Assembly: GCF_020360975.1 (NCBI RefSeq)
Contig: NW_025408667.1
Span: forward strand, 6,944,001-7,008,000
Length of the DNA stretch: 64,000 bases
Direction: 5' to 3'
DNA from: Hirsutella rhossiliensis
Taxonomy: Eukaryota > Ascomycota > Sordariomycetes > Hypocreales > Ophiocordycipitaceae
Shown here: positions 21,941 through 33,452 of the stretch, in pieces
Position numbering within the stretch: position 1 is the stretch's first letter
Layout of the letters: each line of letters opens with the position of its first letter
Made by a program: the position numbers and the translations under genes
Notes under the pieces: model-generated
What the model was told of the DNA's origin: nothing
Databases searched by the model: none
The model's input: the letters and a program-made list of their open reading frames with translations, nothing else

Positions 21941-24077
21941 CTACGACGAGGCGCTTACGTGCTGGCCGTTGACGTGTTGGTTGTGATGACGATGGTGGTC
22001 GTCGCCGTCGTGGTGCAGCGTGACGCTGTTGAAATCTACAAACGGATCGCCGACCTCGACCCCAGGTGTGTCCAGGCCGCTGTCCAGGGGCACGCCCTTG
22101 AGCTTGGAGCCGCTAATGTCGACGCTCTGGCTCTCCTTGACGTTGCGGAAGTTGACCGTGTCGACGCCGCGGCCGGGATGAGGCACGATGGGAGGCTTCA
22201 TATGGCGAATGAGAGCCCACTGGGTGGTGCGGAAAAACGGATGGACTTTGATGTCCGACGCCCCGGCTCTCGCCCCTAACCTTCGGTTCTCATCCTTGAT
22301 CAGGAGTTTCCTGATCAGTGACTTGCACAGACTGGCGTGGTCGGACCGGTCAGCGACGCGTGCACCGTAGACACTAGACAGGGGGGGTGGCTTACTTGGA
22401 AATCTGTGGAGCGCCGGCGTGGTCCGGGAAGGGAATGTCCTCGCGCAAGATGTTTGCAAAGGTGGCGTTCCTGTTCTTGCCCTTGAAGGGCGTCGTGCCG
22501 TAGAGCATCTCGTAGATGAGGATGCCCAGCGTCCACCAGTCCACAGCACTCGTGTGCCCACTGCCCTTGATGACTTCGGGGGCGATGTATTCCTCCGTGC
22601 CGACAAACGAGTTGGTCCGGAAGTTGGCAATGCAGGACCTCGTGTCGATGGTGGGTAGCGCGTCCGTCCTCGCGCCGTTCTTGCCAACAATCATGGTCGG
22701 CTTGCCGCCTGGATCCGACTGCTTGGACAAGTCAAAGTCCGAAAGCATGATGTGGCCCGATTGGTGGAGCAAGATATCTACGCAGCAGTTGGTCAGTGCA
22801 TGAAACGGGAGAGAAGGGAGTAGAAAGGGGCGGCAAGAACGCACTCTCGGGCTTGAGGTCGCGGTAGATGAAGCCCATCAGATGAAGATACTCGAGCGCG
22901 GCCGTCACCTCTGCGGCGTAAAAGCGAGCGTCGTCTTCGGGGATGCATTTGCCGGGACGAGTTTGGAGGGCCCGAAAGAATTCGCCGCCGCTGCAGTATT
23001 CCATGCACAGGTAAAGATGATCTTCCGACTGAAAAGAGTGGTATAGGGTCACGATGAAGGGGTGATTGCTCGTGGCCAGAATCTCCTGCTCGGCGAGGGC
23101 GCGCTTGATCTTGTTGCGCTTGATCATTTCCTTTTTGCTCAAGACTGTTTCAAGTCGTCCACGTTAGCGAGGAACTGTCAGCCGGGATCAGGGGCAGAGG
23201 ATCCGATACCTTTCATAGCATACAGCCGACTGCTCTTCTTCTCCTTGACCAGGTAGACTTTGCCGACATCACCCTTTCCAATGAGCTTAATCTTGTCGAA
23301 GCTCGAGGGGCCGACCTCGACGTTGCGGACCTTGATGGAGTTTGAGCTGTAGGTCCTGCGGAAAGCCAGGGCGGTGTGCGGGGCGGGGAGCGCGTCGAGG
23401 AGACCATCGTCGTGAGCGGGCGGGCCCAGGGATTGATTCTTTGCGGCCTCGGCCCTCTTCTCGACGAGGCCAATGGAGCCCGACTCTGCATCCTCGACCA
23501 GAGGGTCTTTGCCCAGCTCAGCCGTGGCGGGACGCTCGTTCTTGCCCTCTTCCTTTGCGAAGAGGCCCTGGGCGTTGGGGGCACTAGCAACCCGCCTTAG
23601 GCGCCGGGCCAACTCCTCCTTGGTCTCGCTCGTGGCCTGGTCGCCCGGGGCGCCGTCGGGGCCGGATATCTTGAGCTGGGGGGTGTCGGGGGGGCTCGGG
23701 GGCACGGAGCCGTCGTTGTGGTGTCGCAGGCCGGGCTGGCCCTGGTGGGCAAAGTAGGGGTTTGCGTGGGCCGTGGGGCTCAGGGCCTCTTCGATCTGGT
23801 TGCCCTCGCTGGCGACGGTGTGGGCACGCAGGCGGCCGACGGCATTGCTGAAGAACTTTGTGTGGCGCGAGGGTTTGGGTCCGGGGATGTCGGCGCCGCT
23901 GCCGGAGCTGGCTGTGGTGTTTGAGCCCGAAGCAGAAGGGCCATTGGCCGAGGCCAACGTCTTGTCCTTGTCGCTACCGGTGCTCGAGGCACTGCTGGCT
24001 ATGCGGAAGAAGCTGCGAAGGCGATGGCTGACCTGGGCGGCGGAAGACGTGCCACTGGGGTTCTTGGAGGAGGGCAT
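21941..24077 (-). CDS. NRC2: AGC kinase, NRC-2/FPK1 (flippase kinase) family
   Basis: Four exons on the minus strand: 24077-23210, 23144-22845, 22777-22396, 22331-21941. Product 646 aa from MPSSKNPSG; an in-frame ATG at 24101 would add 8 residues. A long disordered Ser/Pro-rich N terminus precedes the kinase domain: Gly loop [16 protein letters not shown]-type lysine in YAMK, YRDLKPEN, DFD in place of DFG (LSDFDLSKQ) and [19 protein letters not shown] is normal for this subfamily. A nuclear-localisation-like insert lies between DFD and the activation segment, also typical. The C-terminal AGC tail has [14 protein letters not shown] (hydrophobic-motif region) and a His-rich end. In yeast, Fpk1/2 phosphorylate the lipid flippases Dnf1/2; in Neurospora, nrc-2 affects hyphal growth and conidiation. 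Confidence 0.94.
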
Positions 24078-24572
24078 GTTGAGGGACAGACGCGGAGGCA
24101 AGGAAGCTAGATGGAGTTCATGCAGCCGGTGCCATGGTCCGTCACGGCAGGGATTGAGGGGGGGGGGGTCGGCGGCGGCAGCGGCCAGGCGAATCGGGGA
24201 CGGCGCAGAGGCAGCTGAGGAGCGGACAGGAGAGGAGTCGAGACGAGGTCGTCAAGGGGGCGGCAGCGTCGGGGGAGAAGGGACGGGGCGGAGGGGGGAG
24301 GATGGAACAGGGCGCCGGGCAGTTGTCGATGGAGGAGTCAAAGACAAGACAAGGCGACGACGATTGCTGGTGGAGCCCTGGCGTAGGTGGTAGCAGAGAA
24401 TGGAAATGCAGGTAAGGCGGTACCGCTACTAGGTACTGCGGGCGGGCGGTGGGTACGGCCGAGCCTGGGCCTCCCGACCAGCGAGGCGTATGTACTTTTC
24501 TAGGGATCCAGTGGCCAAGGCACAGCTGGCGACGCCCTGTGTTCATTCATCCAAGCAGGGGACCTGAACCTT

Positions 24573-24606
24573 GTACAGTACAGTACAGTACAGTACAGTA
24601 TAGTAC
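24573..24606. repeat. GTACA microsatellite
   Basis: About six units of GTACA, ending in a variant GTATAGTACT, in the upstream region of the NRC-2 kinase gene. Confidence 0.9.
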
Positions 24607-25398
24607 TAGAGGTACCTACCTCTACTCCATACCTTGGTAGACATGGAGAAAAAGGAGAAATCGCACCGGCCCATCCGTGCCTCACACAGTTTTACCTCGG
24701 GGAGCCCTGCCTTGGAAAAGGGACAGGCGGGTCAGAGCAGCTCCTCGTTAGCAGTGCTTTGATGTACCTGCGGCAGGTGAGGCGTCGTACACCTCCCCGA
24801 GTCGGTTAGGGCCACCTTGGCAATTGTCGAGCACAAAGCATTTAACTGCTAGGTTACGCCCAGGCTGCCGAAGGACAGCGTGATGACATACTTGGGGGAG
24901 TGGACACGGCGGAGCGAGGGGGAGAGAGAGCGCGAAAAGGGGGCCAGCAATTGTCGGGAGGGCATGGCACCGGTGACGACCATGGCACACCAACAATGAC
25001 CTCGCTTGATTTAACGAGATGTTGTGCTTGGTACGGAGTATTCAGGGAATTCATTCTCGGCGGTGGCGGGGGAACCGACTCTACTCTCTCTTTCTCTCTC
25101 TCCTCTCCCCCCCTCTCTCCCTCTCACCGTCGGGTCCGTCGGACTACAGTAGTGCGTACAGTACCTGCCTACCTACCGTCGTAGTGCCGCCCAGGCCATG
25201 TCTCTCAGGCCTGTTAGTGACGACAAGCCCTGAGGCTGTTAGCATGAGCTCCCAATTTCCCCCCCCAGGGCCCAATCCCTTCTCGGGGCCAATTTGCCGG
25301 CCCAAGCGCAGGGGAGGCGAGATAGAGACGGAAAAGAGAGAGGCAAGTATTAGAATTGGGCCCAGCTGCGGCTGCTAGACGCGGCAGCCGTATTTCGT

Positions 25399-25428
25399 TA
25401 CCTACCTAGGTACCTACCTAGGTACCTG
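25399..25428. repeat. TACC/TAGG palindromic repeat
   Basis: Two copies of ACCTACCTAGGT-type palindromes in a row. Related copies occur near 5426, 28000, 28190, 48093 and 48699, all intergenic. Confidence 0.85.
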
Positions 25429-26183
25429 TTTCTGCAGCGCCTCCCAACGTTCAATCTCAAGTACGTTCCTCGTGCAGGAATCCTCCGGCGCGACGAATGC
25501 CAAGTACTCAAGTACTTACGTACTACCTGCCCCCAAGTTCCCGAGGCAACATCGCCCACTCTGCCCAGTGCTGTTCTAGACGCATTTTTGCTAGGTAATA
25601 ATTATGCAGGTTGCCCGGCAGGTCATGACGCCTGCCTGCATTGCCTTGCTTCATTCCATCAATACGTAAAATATGCATTATAATTACCTCTCTGGAGGGA
25701 CCTGCTACTAATCCTCAGCTCGCGCCATGATTCTTGCTTCATGTCCCCCACACGTCATCTGAACCAGGGCTTGGAAAGCTTGCCCTCCCGGGCTCGTCGC
25801 TGTGTGCCTATGATGTAACTTGCTGCAAGTTAATAACCAACCACCCAAGAGAGACAGACGGCACGCGTGCTCTGCGGCAAACAGTGGATACCTTGCCTCT
25901 GCCTCTCGCCCTGCAGCCGACGACCCCTTTCGCAGAGCCGCAACCTCGAATTAGTATTCTAGTATCCGCTTCTATTCGTGTTATCCTCTAGGCATCCTCC
26001 TTTCCCCGAAGCTGCTGTGAAACGCTTCCAAGTCGGCCCAGCCTCGCCCTCTTCTCGCCTCGTGCGAATTGTCCTGCTCCCCTCAGGTATACGGTAGCTG
26101 AGAATCATGCCCCTGTCTGCCCCGTTGCAAGCTCGTAGGCAGGCACCCAACCCTCACGAGCGTCCAAGAACCTCTCCCAATCG

Positions 26184-27302
26184 TCACGTCTCGTCTGGGC
26201 CGCCGCTCTCCGAATCGTCGTCTGGCAGGTTCTCGTCCCTGCGTGCCAGCAGCTCCTTTAGTCTTCTCCGGTTCATCCGCCACGTTATCACGTCCTCCAC
26301 TTCCTGGTCGCGAACCGAGGGCGTCACCTGGTTCCCCTGCGCATCCTTCAGAAAGTCGGGGATGTCGTCATCGCCGCCGCCGCCGCTGGGCTCGCCCGTG
26401 GCTCGACGCGCATCATGGCCCCCATTCTGCGGCCCGTCGCCAACATGCCAGGCCAGCGGGACAAGGTGCGCCTCTTCCATGTGTTCGCGGAACTCGTCGC
26501 TGTCGGTAAACTCCCTCGCCGGCTGCGCGCTGGCGCATTTCCTCCACCGACAGCACCGAGGCCCCGTGCCGCCGCTGTGCCCGTGCACGACGTAGATGTG
26601 CCTGCGTAGCGTATCCAGATTGTGCAGCTCGGCCTTGCACCCCGCCCACTCGCATAGAAACGCCACAAACTGCGGCTCCAGCCTGCGGTAGATTTCGCCA
26701 GGCGGCGGCGACGGCGTCTTGGGCGGCCGCCCGCGCCGCTTGGCGAACCCCGGGGCAGGTGCTTTCGCCCGGGCATGCCGCACCCTTGCGCCGGACAGGG
26801 AGTTGCCTCGCATGTCCGAGTATGACATTCCGGCCTTCCAGCCCTTTGGACGCCCTCGGCTGCTCATCGTCTCTGGCGCCGACGCCGGCTGTGCTGAGCT
26901 TCTCCTCGAAGGAGTGGCCGCCCAGCCCGGTATCTTGGGAAGCGGGACGGGCGTTTCCTTTATGCCCGCTGGTCTTTTGAGCGGCGGCGACGCGCCCGCA
27001 TTGTGCCTCCTCCTGCCGGGTCCCGCAGAAGCAGGCCTCTTTCGCGGTGACGCGCTCAACACGACGGCAATTCGCGACCGCCCCAGTGCCGTTCCATTTA
27101 TCGACGTGGCGGCTTGAGGTGGGGCTCGTCCGGGTCGTAGCTCCGGGAGACGCAGCTGCGCAGTATCGCTGAATAAGGGGTCTTGTTCATCAACGCTCCC
27201 TGCCGGCGACGAAGGGCGCAGCGTTGTGGTAGCCGGAGGCATGACGGGCGTCGCGGCGAAGTAGCGTCGAATGTCGCGCGAAACGCTCTTGGGCGCCGAC
27301 AT
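26184..27302 (-). CDS. C2H2 zinc-finger protein with AT-hook-like motifs
   Basis: A single exon of 372 aa, start MSAPKSVSRDIRRYF. The N-terminal half is basic and disordered. Two GRP cores are present: SSRGRPKGWK (about residue 147) and KRRGRPPKTP (about 191), the second a good AT-hook. The C-terminal half has one clear zinc-finger unit, FLCEWAGCKAELHNLDTLRR followed by HIYVVHG (C-x4-C..H-x4-H type), and a second one CCRWRKCASAQ..EHMEEAH. This pairing of split C2H2 fingers is common in Pezizomycotina nuclear proteins. It probably binds DNA in the nucleus; targets are unknown and I cannot name an orthologue. Confidence 0.8.
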   Translation of the reverse strand: MSAPKSVSRDIRRYFAATPVMPPATTTLRPSSPAGSVDEQDPLFSDTAQLRLPELRPGRAPPQAATSINGTALGRSRIAVVLSASPRKRPASAGPGRRRHNAGASPPLKRPAGIKETPVPLPKIPGWAATPSRRSSAQPASAPETMSSRGRPKGWKAGMSYSDMRGNSLSGARVRHARAKAPAPGFAKRRGRPPKTPSPPPGEIYRRLEPQFVAFLCEWAGCKAELHNLDTLRRHIYVVHGHSGGTGPRCCRWRKCASAQPAREFTDSDEFREHMEEAHLVPLAWHVGDGPQNGGHDARRATGEPSGGGGDDDIPDFLKDAQGNQVTPSVRDQEVEDVITWRMNRRRLKELLARRDENLPDDDSESGGPDET

Positions 27303-27710
27303 GGCGACGGGTCGCGAGGCCGCCCACGGCGACGGCAGCTCGCGCTGGGGTGACGGAGCACAAGCGCAAGCAAAGGTGTTGCGAGGTCGCGAGGCAAATG
27401 GGGTCTTCGGCGGGATCGATGAGGAGGGTCAGCGCGTAGCATAATCGCGTGCTATCGAAGCCCATTAGGCGAGTGGGCGTGAGATTGTTGGTGGTGGAGG
27501 GAGAGAGAAATTCGAGGTCGAGAGTCAAGTCGCAGCCTCGCACCAAAAATCACGAGAAGGAGAGGCTGCTTGTGCGTGCACCTGCTCCCAGCCTCGTACC
27601 AGAGCCCTGAGATCAGGAAGGTTGCTTCCGCCCTGTCCGGCCCGTGCACAATTGGCTCTTCGCACGGGCAATGATCTCGTTTCTCCACGACGAGAAAAAA
27701 AAAGTTTTCA

Positions 27711-27793
27711 TACCATATTAAGGAATCGAACCTTAGTCTCCAAGTTGTTTACTAAGCCACAAACTGGTTTCCTAACCATTAGAAGAGCATAGC
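27711..27793 (-). tRNA. tRNA-like unit B (degenerate, possible pseudo-tRNA)
   Basis: 83 nt on the minus strand. D-arm TTCTAATGGTTAGGA (stem TTCT/AGGA) with an A-box-like core and a T-arm TAAGG-TTCGATT-CCTTA with B box GGTTCGATTCC. The acceptor stem (GCTATGC with ATATGGT) pairs poorly, with one mismatch and several wobbles. The anticodon arm is enlarged, as if holding a short intron. It has exactly the length of unit A and lies 4 nt downstream of it. Isotype not assigned. It may be a decayed duplicate or part of a tRNA-derived repeat. Confidence 0.45.
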
Positions 27794-27797
27794 TGGT

Positions 27798-27880
27798 TGC
27801 CATGCCGAGGAATCGAACCTCGATTTCCAGTGGATTGTTGACTCGAACAACCTGGCGCCTTACCACTAGACCAATACGGC
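27798..27880 (-). tRNA. tRNA-like unit A (intron-containing tRNA or tRNA-derived element)
   Basis: 83 nt on the minus strand. Acceptor GCCGTAT with GCATGGC (one mismatch, two wobbles), D-arm GTCT-AGTGGTA-AGGC, T-arm CGAGG-TTCGATT-CCTCG with an excellent B box. The anticodon arm starts CCAG and ends CTGG, and encloses a loop much longer than 7 nt whose two halves (GTTGTT and AACAAT) can pair, as in intron-containing pre-tRNAs. With U33 placed normally the anticodon could read GTT, but the stem is imperfect, so I do not assign an isotype. Confidence 0.5.
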
Positions 27881-28432
27881 AAGTGCTGCTTGTTGTTAGA
27901 AAACTGGGTCTTGGAAGCATTAAAGAAGGGGTCTTAGTGAATGGGGCACGGCCTTGCCTAATGAGCGCATAAACGTGGAGAAACGGCAGTGTTGGCCAGG
28001 TAGGTAGGTACCTAACTTACAGGCAGAAAGACTACATTCGCGAGGGTAAGCCATCACTTTCCCGTAAAATAGAATGACATTTCTACTCTGTGCTTCGGCC
28101 CGCAGCGCCAGGATGTTTCGTGTCGGACTCAAAGGAGCTCAATTGGTAATTAGCCAGTCAAGTTTGGTCTTCAAGTATCCGTACTACCTTAGGTAGACAC
28201 AGGTACTAGCTACCTAGGTGCCTGCACGTCGCTTCTCCCTTTTGGGGCGTACTCGCCACACTTCTCCACTTCTGTGTGTGGTGGTTAGGCAGAGCCGTGC
28301 GTTATTCAGCCAGGGCCCAAAAATAGGGAGAGACAGAGAGAAAGGAGAGAAAGGGGGGGAAACGCTCTTCCATCGTTGCACGTCAGGTATCGCAATCATC
28401 ATTAAGCCCATGGCCACCGCCTGAGCGACATC

Positions 28433-31400
28433 CTACACCTCCGTTTCCACATCTGGCTGCCGTCCGCCCAGCGATCCCAGCTTCTTAACCTTGCGAAGGG
28501 CAAACTTGGCCTCGTCCTTGGCAAACTGCGCATTCCGCATTGGGCGCCACTGCATCAGGCCTCGGTGCTTGCGGTGCAGATCACGGTTGCGCGTCTTGTA
28601 GTCCTTGTACGCTTTGATGGGATTTTTGCTGCTGCCGCCGCTCTGCGACGATTCTGTGGCCTCTGTTCCCTGCGTGTCCATAGACAGGCGACCAGCTTCG
28701 CTGTTCTCGCTGAACTCTGTCTGCCCGTCTTGCACACCGAGGTCAGGATTGTCGTCGTCGTCTTCCTCCTCATCAAAATCGTCGTATTCTTCGCTGTCAT
28801 CGTGTCCGTCAGACTTGCTCGCCATCAGGTCCTTCGGGTTCTTGCCAAAGGCCCCGCTCCAATCGGTGCCATCCTTGGCCAACCACTTCTCCTTTTCCTT
28901 TCCGTCAGCCTGGGCGAGCACGTCCCGACCCTGCGTCAGGGACTCATCGTGCAGCTTCTGCACCGCTGGCGGGACTTCGGTATGCACCTCCTGCTGCCGC
29001 ACGCCCTCGGCGTAGCAAGTCTCCCAGGCCTCGATGGTCTCACGGGAATCGTTGTCGCTTACGAACTTGATGTGGTCCGAGTCGGTGCCGGCAGAGAAGC
29101 GGCCGCTGAAGTGGACGCGGCCGACCTCCTCAATGTCCGTGTCGGGAATTTCCATGTAATTCTCCTGGGTAATGTAATTCTGGGACAGGCGCAGACCATT
29201 GCTGCACTTGAAGATGGGCACGTCGAAATCTATGGCTTCGCCGTCGGTGAGCTCCAGGAGCCAGAGGGCGGCATAAGCATCGGGGCTCCGGTGGCCTGAT
29301 GCATAAAACTCGATGAAGATCGGAGATCGATAGCGGTGCCGGACGGGTAGCCGCAACTTTTGCCCTTCGTGCACCCCGCTAATATCAATCTTCATGCCAT
29401 CCTCCTCCTTGGTCGACAGGTGCTTCTTGACACTGGCTGACGATCCACCCGTGCGCAGTCTCAGCTTCACATGGGTGGACGGGGCGTAGCCCGTCGTGGT
29501 GATGGAATCGGACAGGAACTCAAAGGTGCCAATATCCCAGCCGAGCTGTGGAGGGGGCAGCCTGAGTTCGACGGAGCGGAAGAGAATGGAGATGCGGGCC
29601 CGTCCGAAGCCAATGCCGCCGTCAAGGGGATACCATCGGGTAGACTGGCTGCTCGTTTGCAGGACATCGGATATTTTGAGGGGCACCACGCCAATGATGG
29701 GGTCGTGCTGCCTGTTGCGCGAGTCTCGGACAGCGACGGTGACGATGCACGACCTCCAGTCGCGGACAAACTTTTCCGTCCCGGCGTTGAAGATGGGCTG
29801 CGACGACACCACCTTGGTTCTAGTCTTGTAGACCAAGTCGTCGTTGATGAGAATGGTGCAGTAGGAACTCGGGAGCGTGCGGCCCTGCTCCTCCTTGACT
29901 TCGCCGGCCTCGGGTCTGGCCGGCTCGTACTCCTTGCCCTTGCGTTTGCCATTGGAGCCCTTGATGTTAGCGAGCTCTAGGCCGACAATCTGGTGGACAA
30001 CAATGCTGAGGATACCGGATGGCCAGAGAGGGTCGGGAGGGGTATGTATGACGGCATCCTCGCCCTCGGTATTGATGGCGCCCTTTTCCTCCTGGAACTC
30101 GGGCTTGTCAGCCAGCTCCTTGGGCAAGTTGACGTCGCGCCCGTCGGTCCGGAGGGCCGTTCTGAATTTGGTCTTGCCGAAGAAGCCAACCTCCCAGTGG
30201 AGCTCGCCGGGCATGCTGCTGTCGGCCTTGACGCCGCAGAGCTTGGAAACCTGAGGGAACATCTTGCCGGGGTGCTAAATGAGCTTCTGAATGCTCAGTT
30301 CCACCTTGCCCACCACATCATCGGCCGACGAGCGATCGCTGTCCCACAGCTCCATCGAGAGCTGTTCGTCGGCCTTGATGAGATCGCTCGTGACGAGAAG
30401 GCCGCAAGTCTCTTCAAAGACGGGGTTGAGATTATCCTGGATGACACGGGTGCAGAACTGAGGCTTGGAAAACTTGCTCCAGCTGACGGTGATGTAGGGG
30501 TCGGAACCGCCGCCTCTACTGCCTCTCTGATCCTGCTTACTGAGGCCGGTAGCCTTGTGGATGCGGATGAACATGACTCCTAAGGCCATTGTCTCCTTCT
30601 TGATGTCGTCGCCTTGCAGCATGCTGCTCATGTCGAGCGTCAAGCTCTTGGGCGCCACGTACATGGACGCGGCGGCTCCGATGGCCCAGTTGACAAAGTT
30701 GGAAATCAACGGCAGGTTCAGGATGTTGACGCCCTTTTCAATCATGGGCGTGCACCCGGCGTGCACCTTGGGGATGCCCATGAGGGTAAAGGTGGCCGTT
30801 TTGAGAAAGGGCGGATCAGGCGTCAGCTGCAGCCGAACGCGAGCCGTCGCGACGAGCCCGACCAGCTCGACCCAGATGGGCAGGGGAACTCCAAATAGGC
30901 CCTTAATACCGAGGTAGAAGACGAGCTGCATGCCCATATTCTTGGCCTTGGACGCAATGTCGCCGCCCGATGGCTTGGCATGGTATGCAACAGAAACCTC
31001 CATGTTGTAAAAGGAGCCGGCCTGTTCGACGGCGGCGAGTTCATTGGGGTCCATTTTCTTCTCGTTCTCCTTGTGGATCTCCTCCTTGATGTCTTTAACG
31101 TGGGAGTCTGGCAGGGCCCTCATGTTGAGGATGCGGATGGGGTTGTTTCCCTGCGATATGTCTGCTACGCGGACATTTTCGACAATGCCGGGGACTGAAG
31201 CTGCCATGACATCTTCCAGCCTGTCTTGCTGTGTCAGCCCGGGGTTTCTTCCTCCTGTATGGAGAAGCAGGCTCGTCGGGTTGGCAACTCACGTGTCGGC
31301 GACGGCGGCAAACATCTCGGGGTTGATGAGTCCCCAGCCGATGCCAATGGCCGTGTTCATCCACTCGACAGACTCTGGAATGAGGTTGACGGTGGCAGTC

Positions 31401-32148
31401 TCGCCGCGGTCCTGCTCGCTCGACCACTCGACATCCCTGCCCTGGCGGACCAGATCCTTGACCCAGAGAAAGACGCCCGACGAGACGCAGAAGCCCAGGG
31501 GAATCAGGCCGAGGAGCCTGCCGCCAAAGAACTTGCCGACAAAGACGATGGCGATGAAGATCCCGAGGCAGAGAATGTTGGCCTTGCGCTCGAGCGAGGC
31601 GAACATGGGCTCGTAGCTGACGGAAGGCGTTTTGTAGAAGAGGACGGACGTCTTTTCGCTGCGGATGGGCACGTCCGAGGTGGAGCCCTCCTGAACGGGG
31701 TCGGGGGGCGCCGTTATGTCCTGGGCATAGCGATACTCTTCGCCCGACTGCTTGGACGAGACCTCGACGGTGGTGGGCTTGCCGAGGTTCTCGTTGGGGA
31801 TGGAGAGCTGCGGGCTCGTGTCAGCATGATGGATGCGGCAGCCATGGATGGGCGCACCTGTGGGTTGTCGACGGCCTCTTTGTAATCTGTCTTGGCATCT
31901 TGAATGTCGACGTCCTTGCCCGTGACGGGGTCGCGGACAGTGCGCAGGTCTCTTCGCCTGGGCTTTTCCTCGTTGCGATGGTCCTTGGCCTCGCTGCTCA
32001 AGTTGTTCTGCTTGAGGTCGGCGTCAATAGCGGCGTCGCGTTTCTTCTTGTCGGCATCAAGCTGCTGGACAAACTGCTGGATGTTGGGCACGCGGTTGCG
32101 GCCGCTGTAGTGCTGGCCCGCGGGCATCACGTGCTCGTCAACGTCCAT
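28433..32148 (-). pseudogene. MUG190: MUG190-type C2/SMP lipid-transfer protein with in-frame TAG
   Basis: Three exons on the minus strand: 32148-31858, 31807-31293, 31220-28433. Read through, the frame codes about 1196 residues. In order: a charged N terminus (MDVDEHVMPAGQHYSG), a hydrophobic hairpin (about 150-195), an SMP-like lipid-transfer region, a C2 domain (SDPYITVSWSKFSKPQFCT, NPVFEETC) and, after the stop, a second C2-like region (CTILINDDLVYKTRTKV) and an acidic/basic tail. Family members (tricalbin/E-Syt-like, Mug190) tether ER to plasma membrane. The stop is TAG at 30275-30277, codon 584, in KLI-stop-HPGKMFPQ; the frame is otherwise continuous on both sides, so a CAG Gln codon with C to T is the simplest reading. 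If real, the product is a 583-residue protein lacking the second half. A start at 32181 is possible. Confidence 0.85.
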
Positions 32149-33452
32149 CTTGGCTCGCCGTCCTTGTTGGGACACCACCAACGCGTCGGTTGACGGGGGC
32201 GAGCAGTCGGATGTAGGATATTAGGGTGGCGGTTGGCCGTGTGCGCAGAGATGAGGACTTGTCTTGACCTTGGTGGGTGAGCAACGAGTCGAGGAGGGGG
32301 AAGCAAGCTCCGTGGTTGACGGAAAGAGGAGTTGAGAATTGGGAGAAAGGATGAGTCTCTGGAGCTGGGCCAAGGAATCGATGCCCCTGTTTATTTCTTC
32401 CGCCCCGGCTCCTTGCTTCTTCCAATCGACGACAAACGACGACGTCATGGTTTCCATGCCCCGTGCGTCTGATACAGCGAGCCTCGAGGTTGGAGCTGTG
32501 CAAGCTAACCTCTGGCAATGACGTAGTCGGCTGTTCCGATGGTGGAGGTTGGTCCGTGCAGGGATTCGTCGACACAGTGTCGGCCTGTCTGGACTGAACG
32601 CCCGCCATTCCACACTAGCTTAACTTAATAGTGCAGAGCTGAATGAAGCCTCTCTTTATTAATATCCGTACTCACCCCAGATATGATGCTGCTCTGTGTC
32701 TGTGAAGCCTGTGAAGAGCGTGTTTCACTTTCTCCTCCAATCCACATAGCAGCCTGAGGAGCATCTGCTTCACATTACCCAGGGCCGGACACTTTCTCTC
32801 ACTCTGCATCACCAAGCAGCAACGCACGCAGCTCTTTCTTACCTTGTTGGAAATATTGATCGTCGTCTGCATCGACGAGAAAAAGAAAGTCTCGGCGAGC
32901 CCCGGCCCCGTCTGGTCCCAGCCCGCGCGCCTGGATCCAAACCAACAGCCGTGAAATCGCTGCAGTTGCCTGCCTGCCTGGCTTGGCTCTGCAGCCATCG
33001 TCCTCGCGCGCACTGGCCAGCTTGCGCCAAGCAGGGTCCCAAGATGCCGTCATTTCTCCCCAACCAGCTATTTTGCATCTCAATCGTGGCAGGCTTGGGT
33101 CTAGACCAATTTTATATCTCGAGCTATTATGTCGGATATCGACTATATACCATCAAGAAAGCTACCATATCTTTTCCTGGACCCATCTACCTCCTTTGCT
33201 CTCAACTGCGTGGTATATGCATCTCCCTCTCCCCCTTTCGCTCTTTGCCATGCACAACCAACAATTCCGACCACAACCGTCACTGTTGTAAGTTGTAACC
33301 CCCGAAAGTAGAATAAATCGCCAAACGCCGTGCTCTAGCCTCTCTGTGCGCTGGCCACAGAAAATTAGATGGCTTCAGCCACTGGTAGTCTTTTTTTCTT
33401 CCCTTCTTCTTCGCCATGGACCCGCCTCGTCAAGTCCCGTCACTGGCGCGGC
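32149..33452. other. Intergenic, MUG190 promoter and MFS 3' side
   Basis: 1.3 kb with only short ORFs on both strands. No supported gene or RNA. Confidence 0.5.

Larger units (their letters stand above)
24078..26183. other. Intergenic region with microsatellites
   Basis: 2.1 kb upstream of the kinase gene and downstream of the C2H2 gene. It contains a (GTACA)n run (24573-24606), a CT-rich tract (25080-25125), TACC/TAGG palindromes (25399-25428) and AAGTACT repeats (25500-25530). No gene is supported. Confidence 0.5.
27303..28432. other. Intergenic with tandem tRNA-like elements
   Basis: Upstream of the C2H2 gene and downstream of MUG190. Apart from the two tRNA-like units (27711-27880) and TACC/TAGG palindromes near 28000 and 28190, nothing was recognised. 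Confidence 0.5.

Noticed and set aside
30253..30318. A 42-nt intron that would remove the MUG190 stop
   Set aside because: It would be shorter than the shortest intron seen here (about 47 nt) and would delete a conserved C2 strand; kept only as an alternative.
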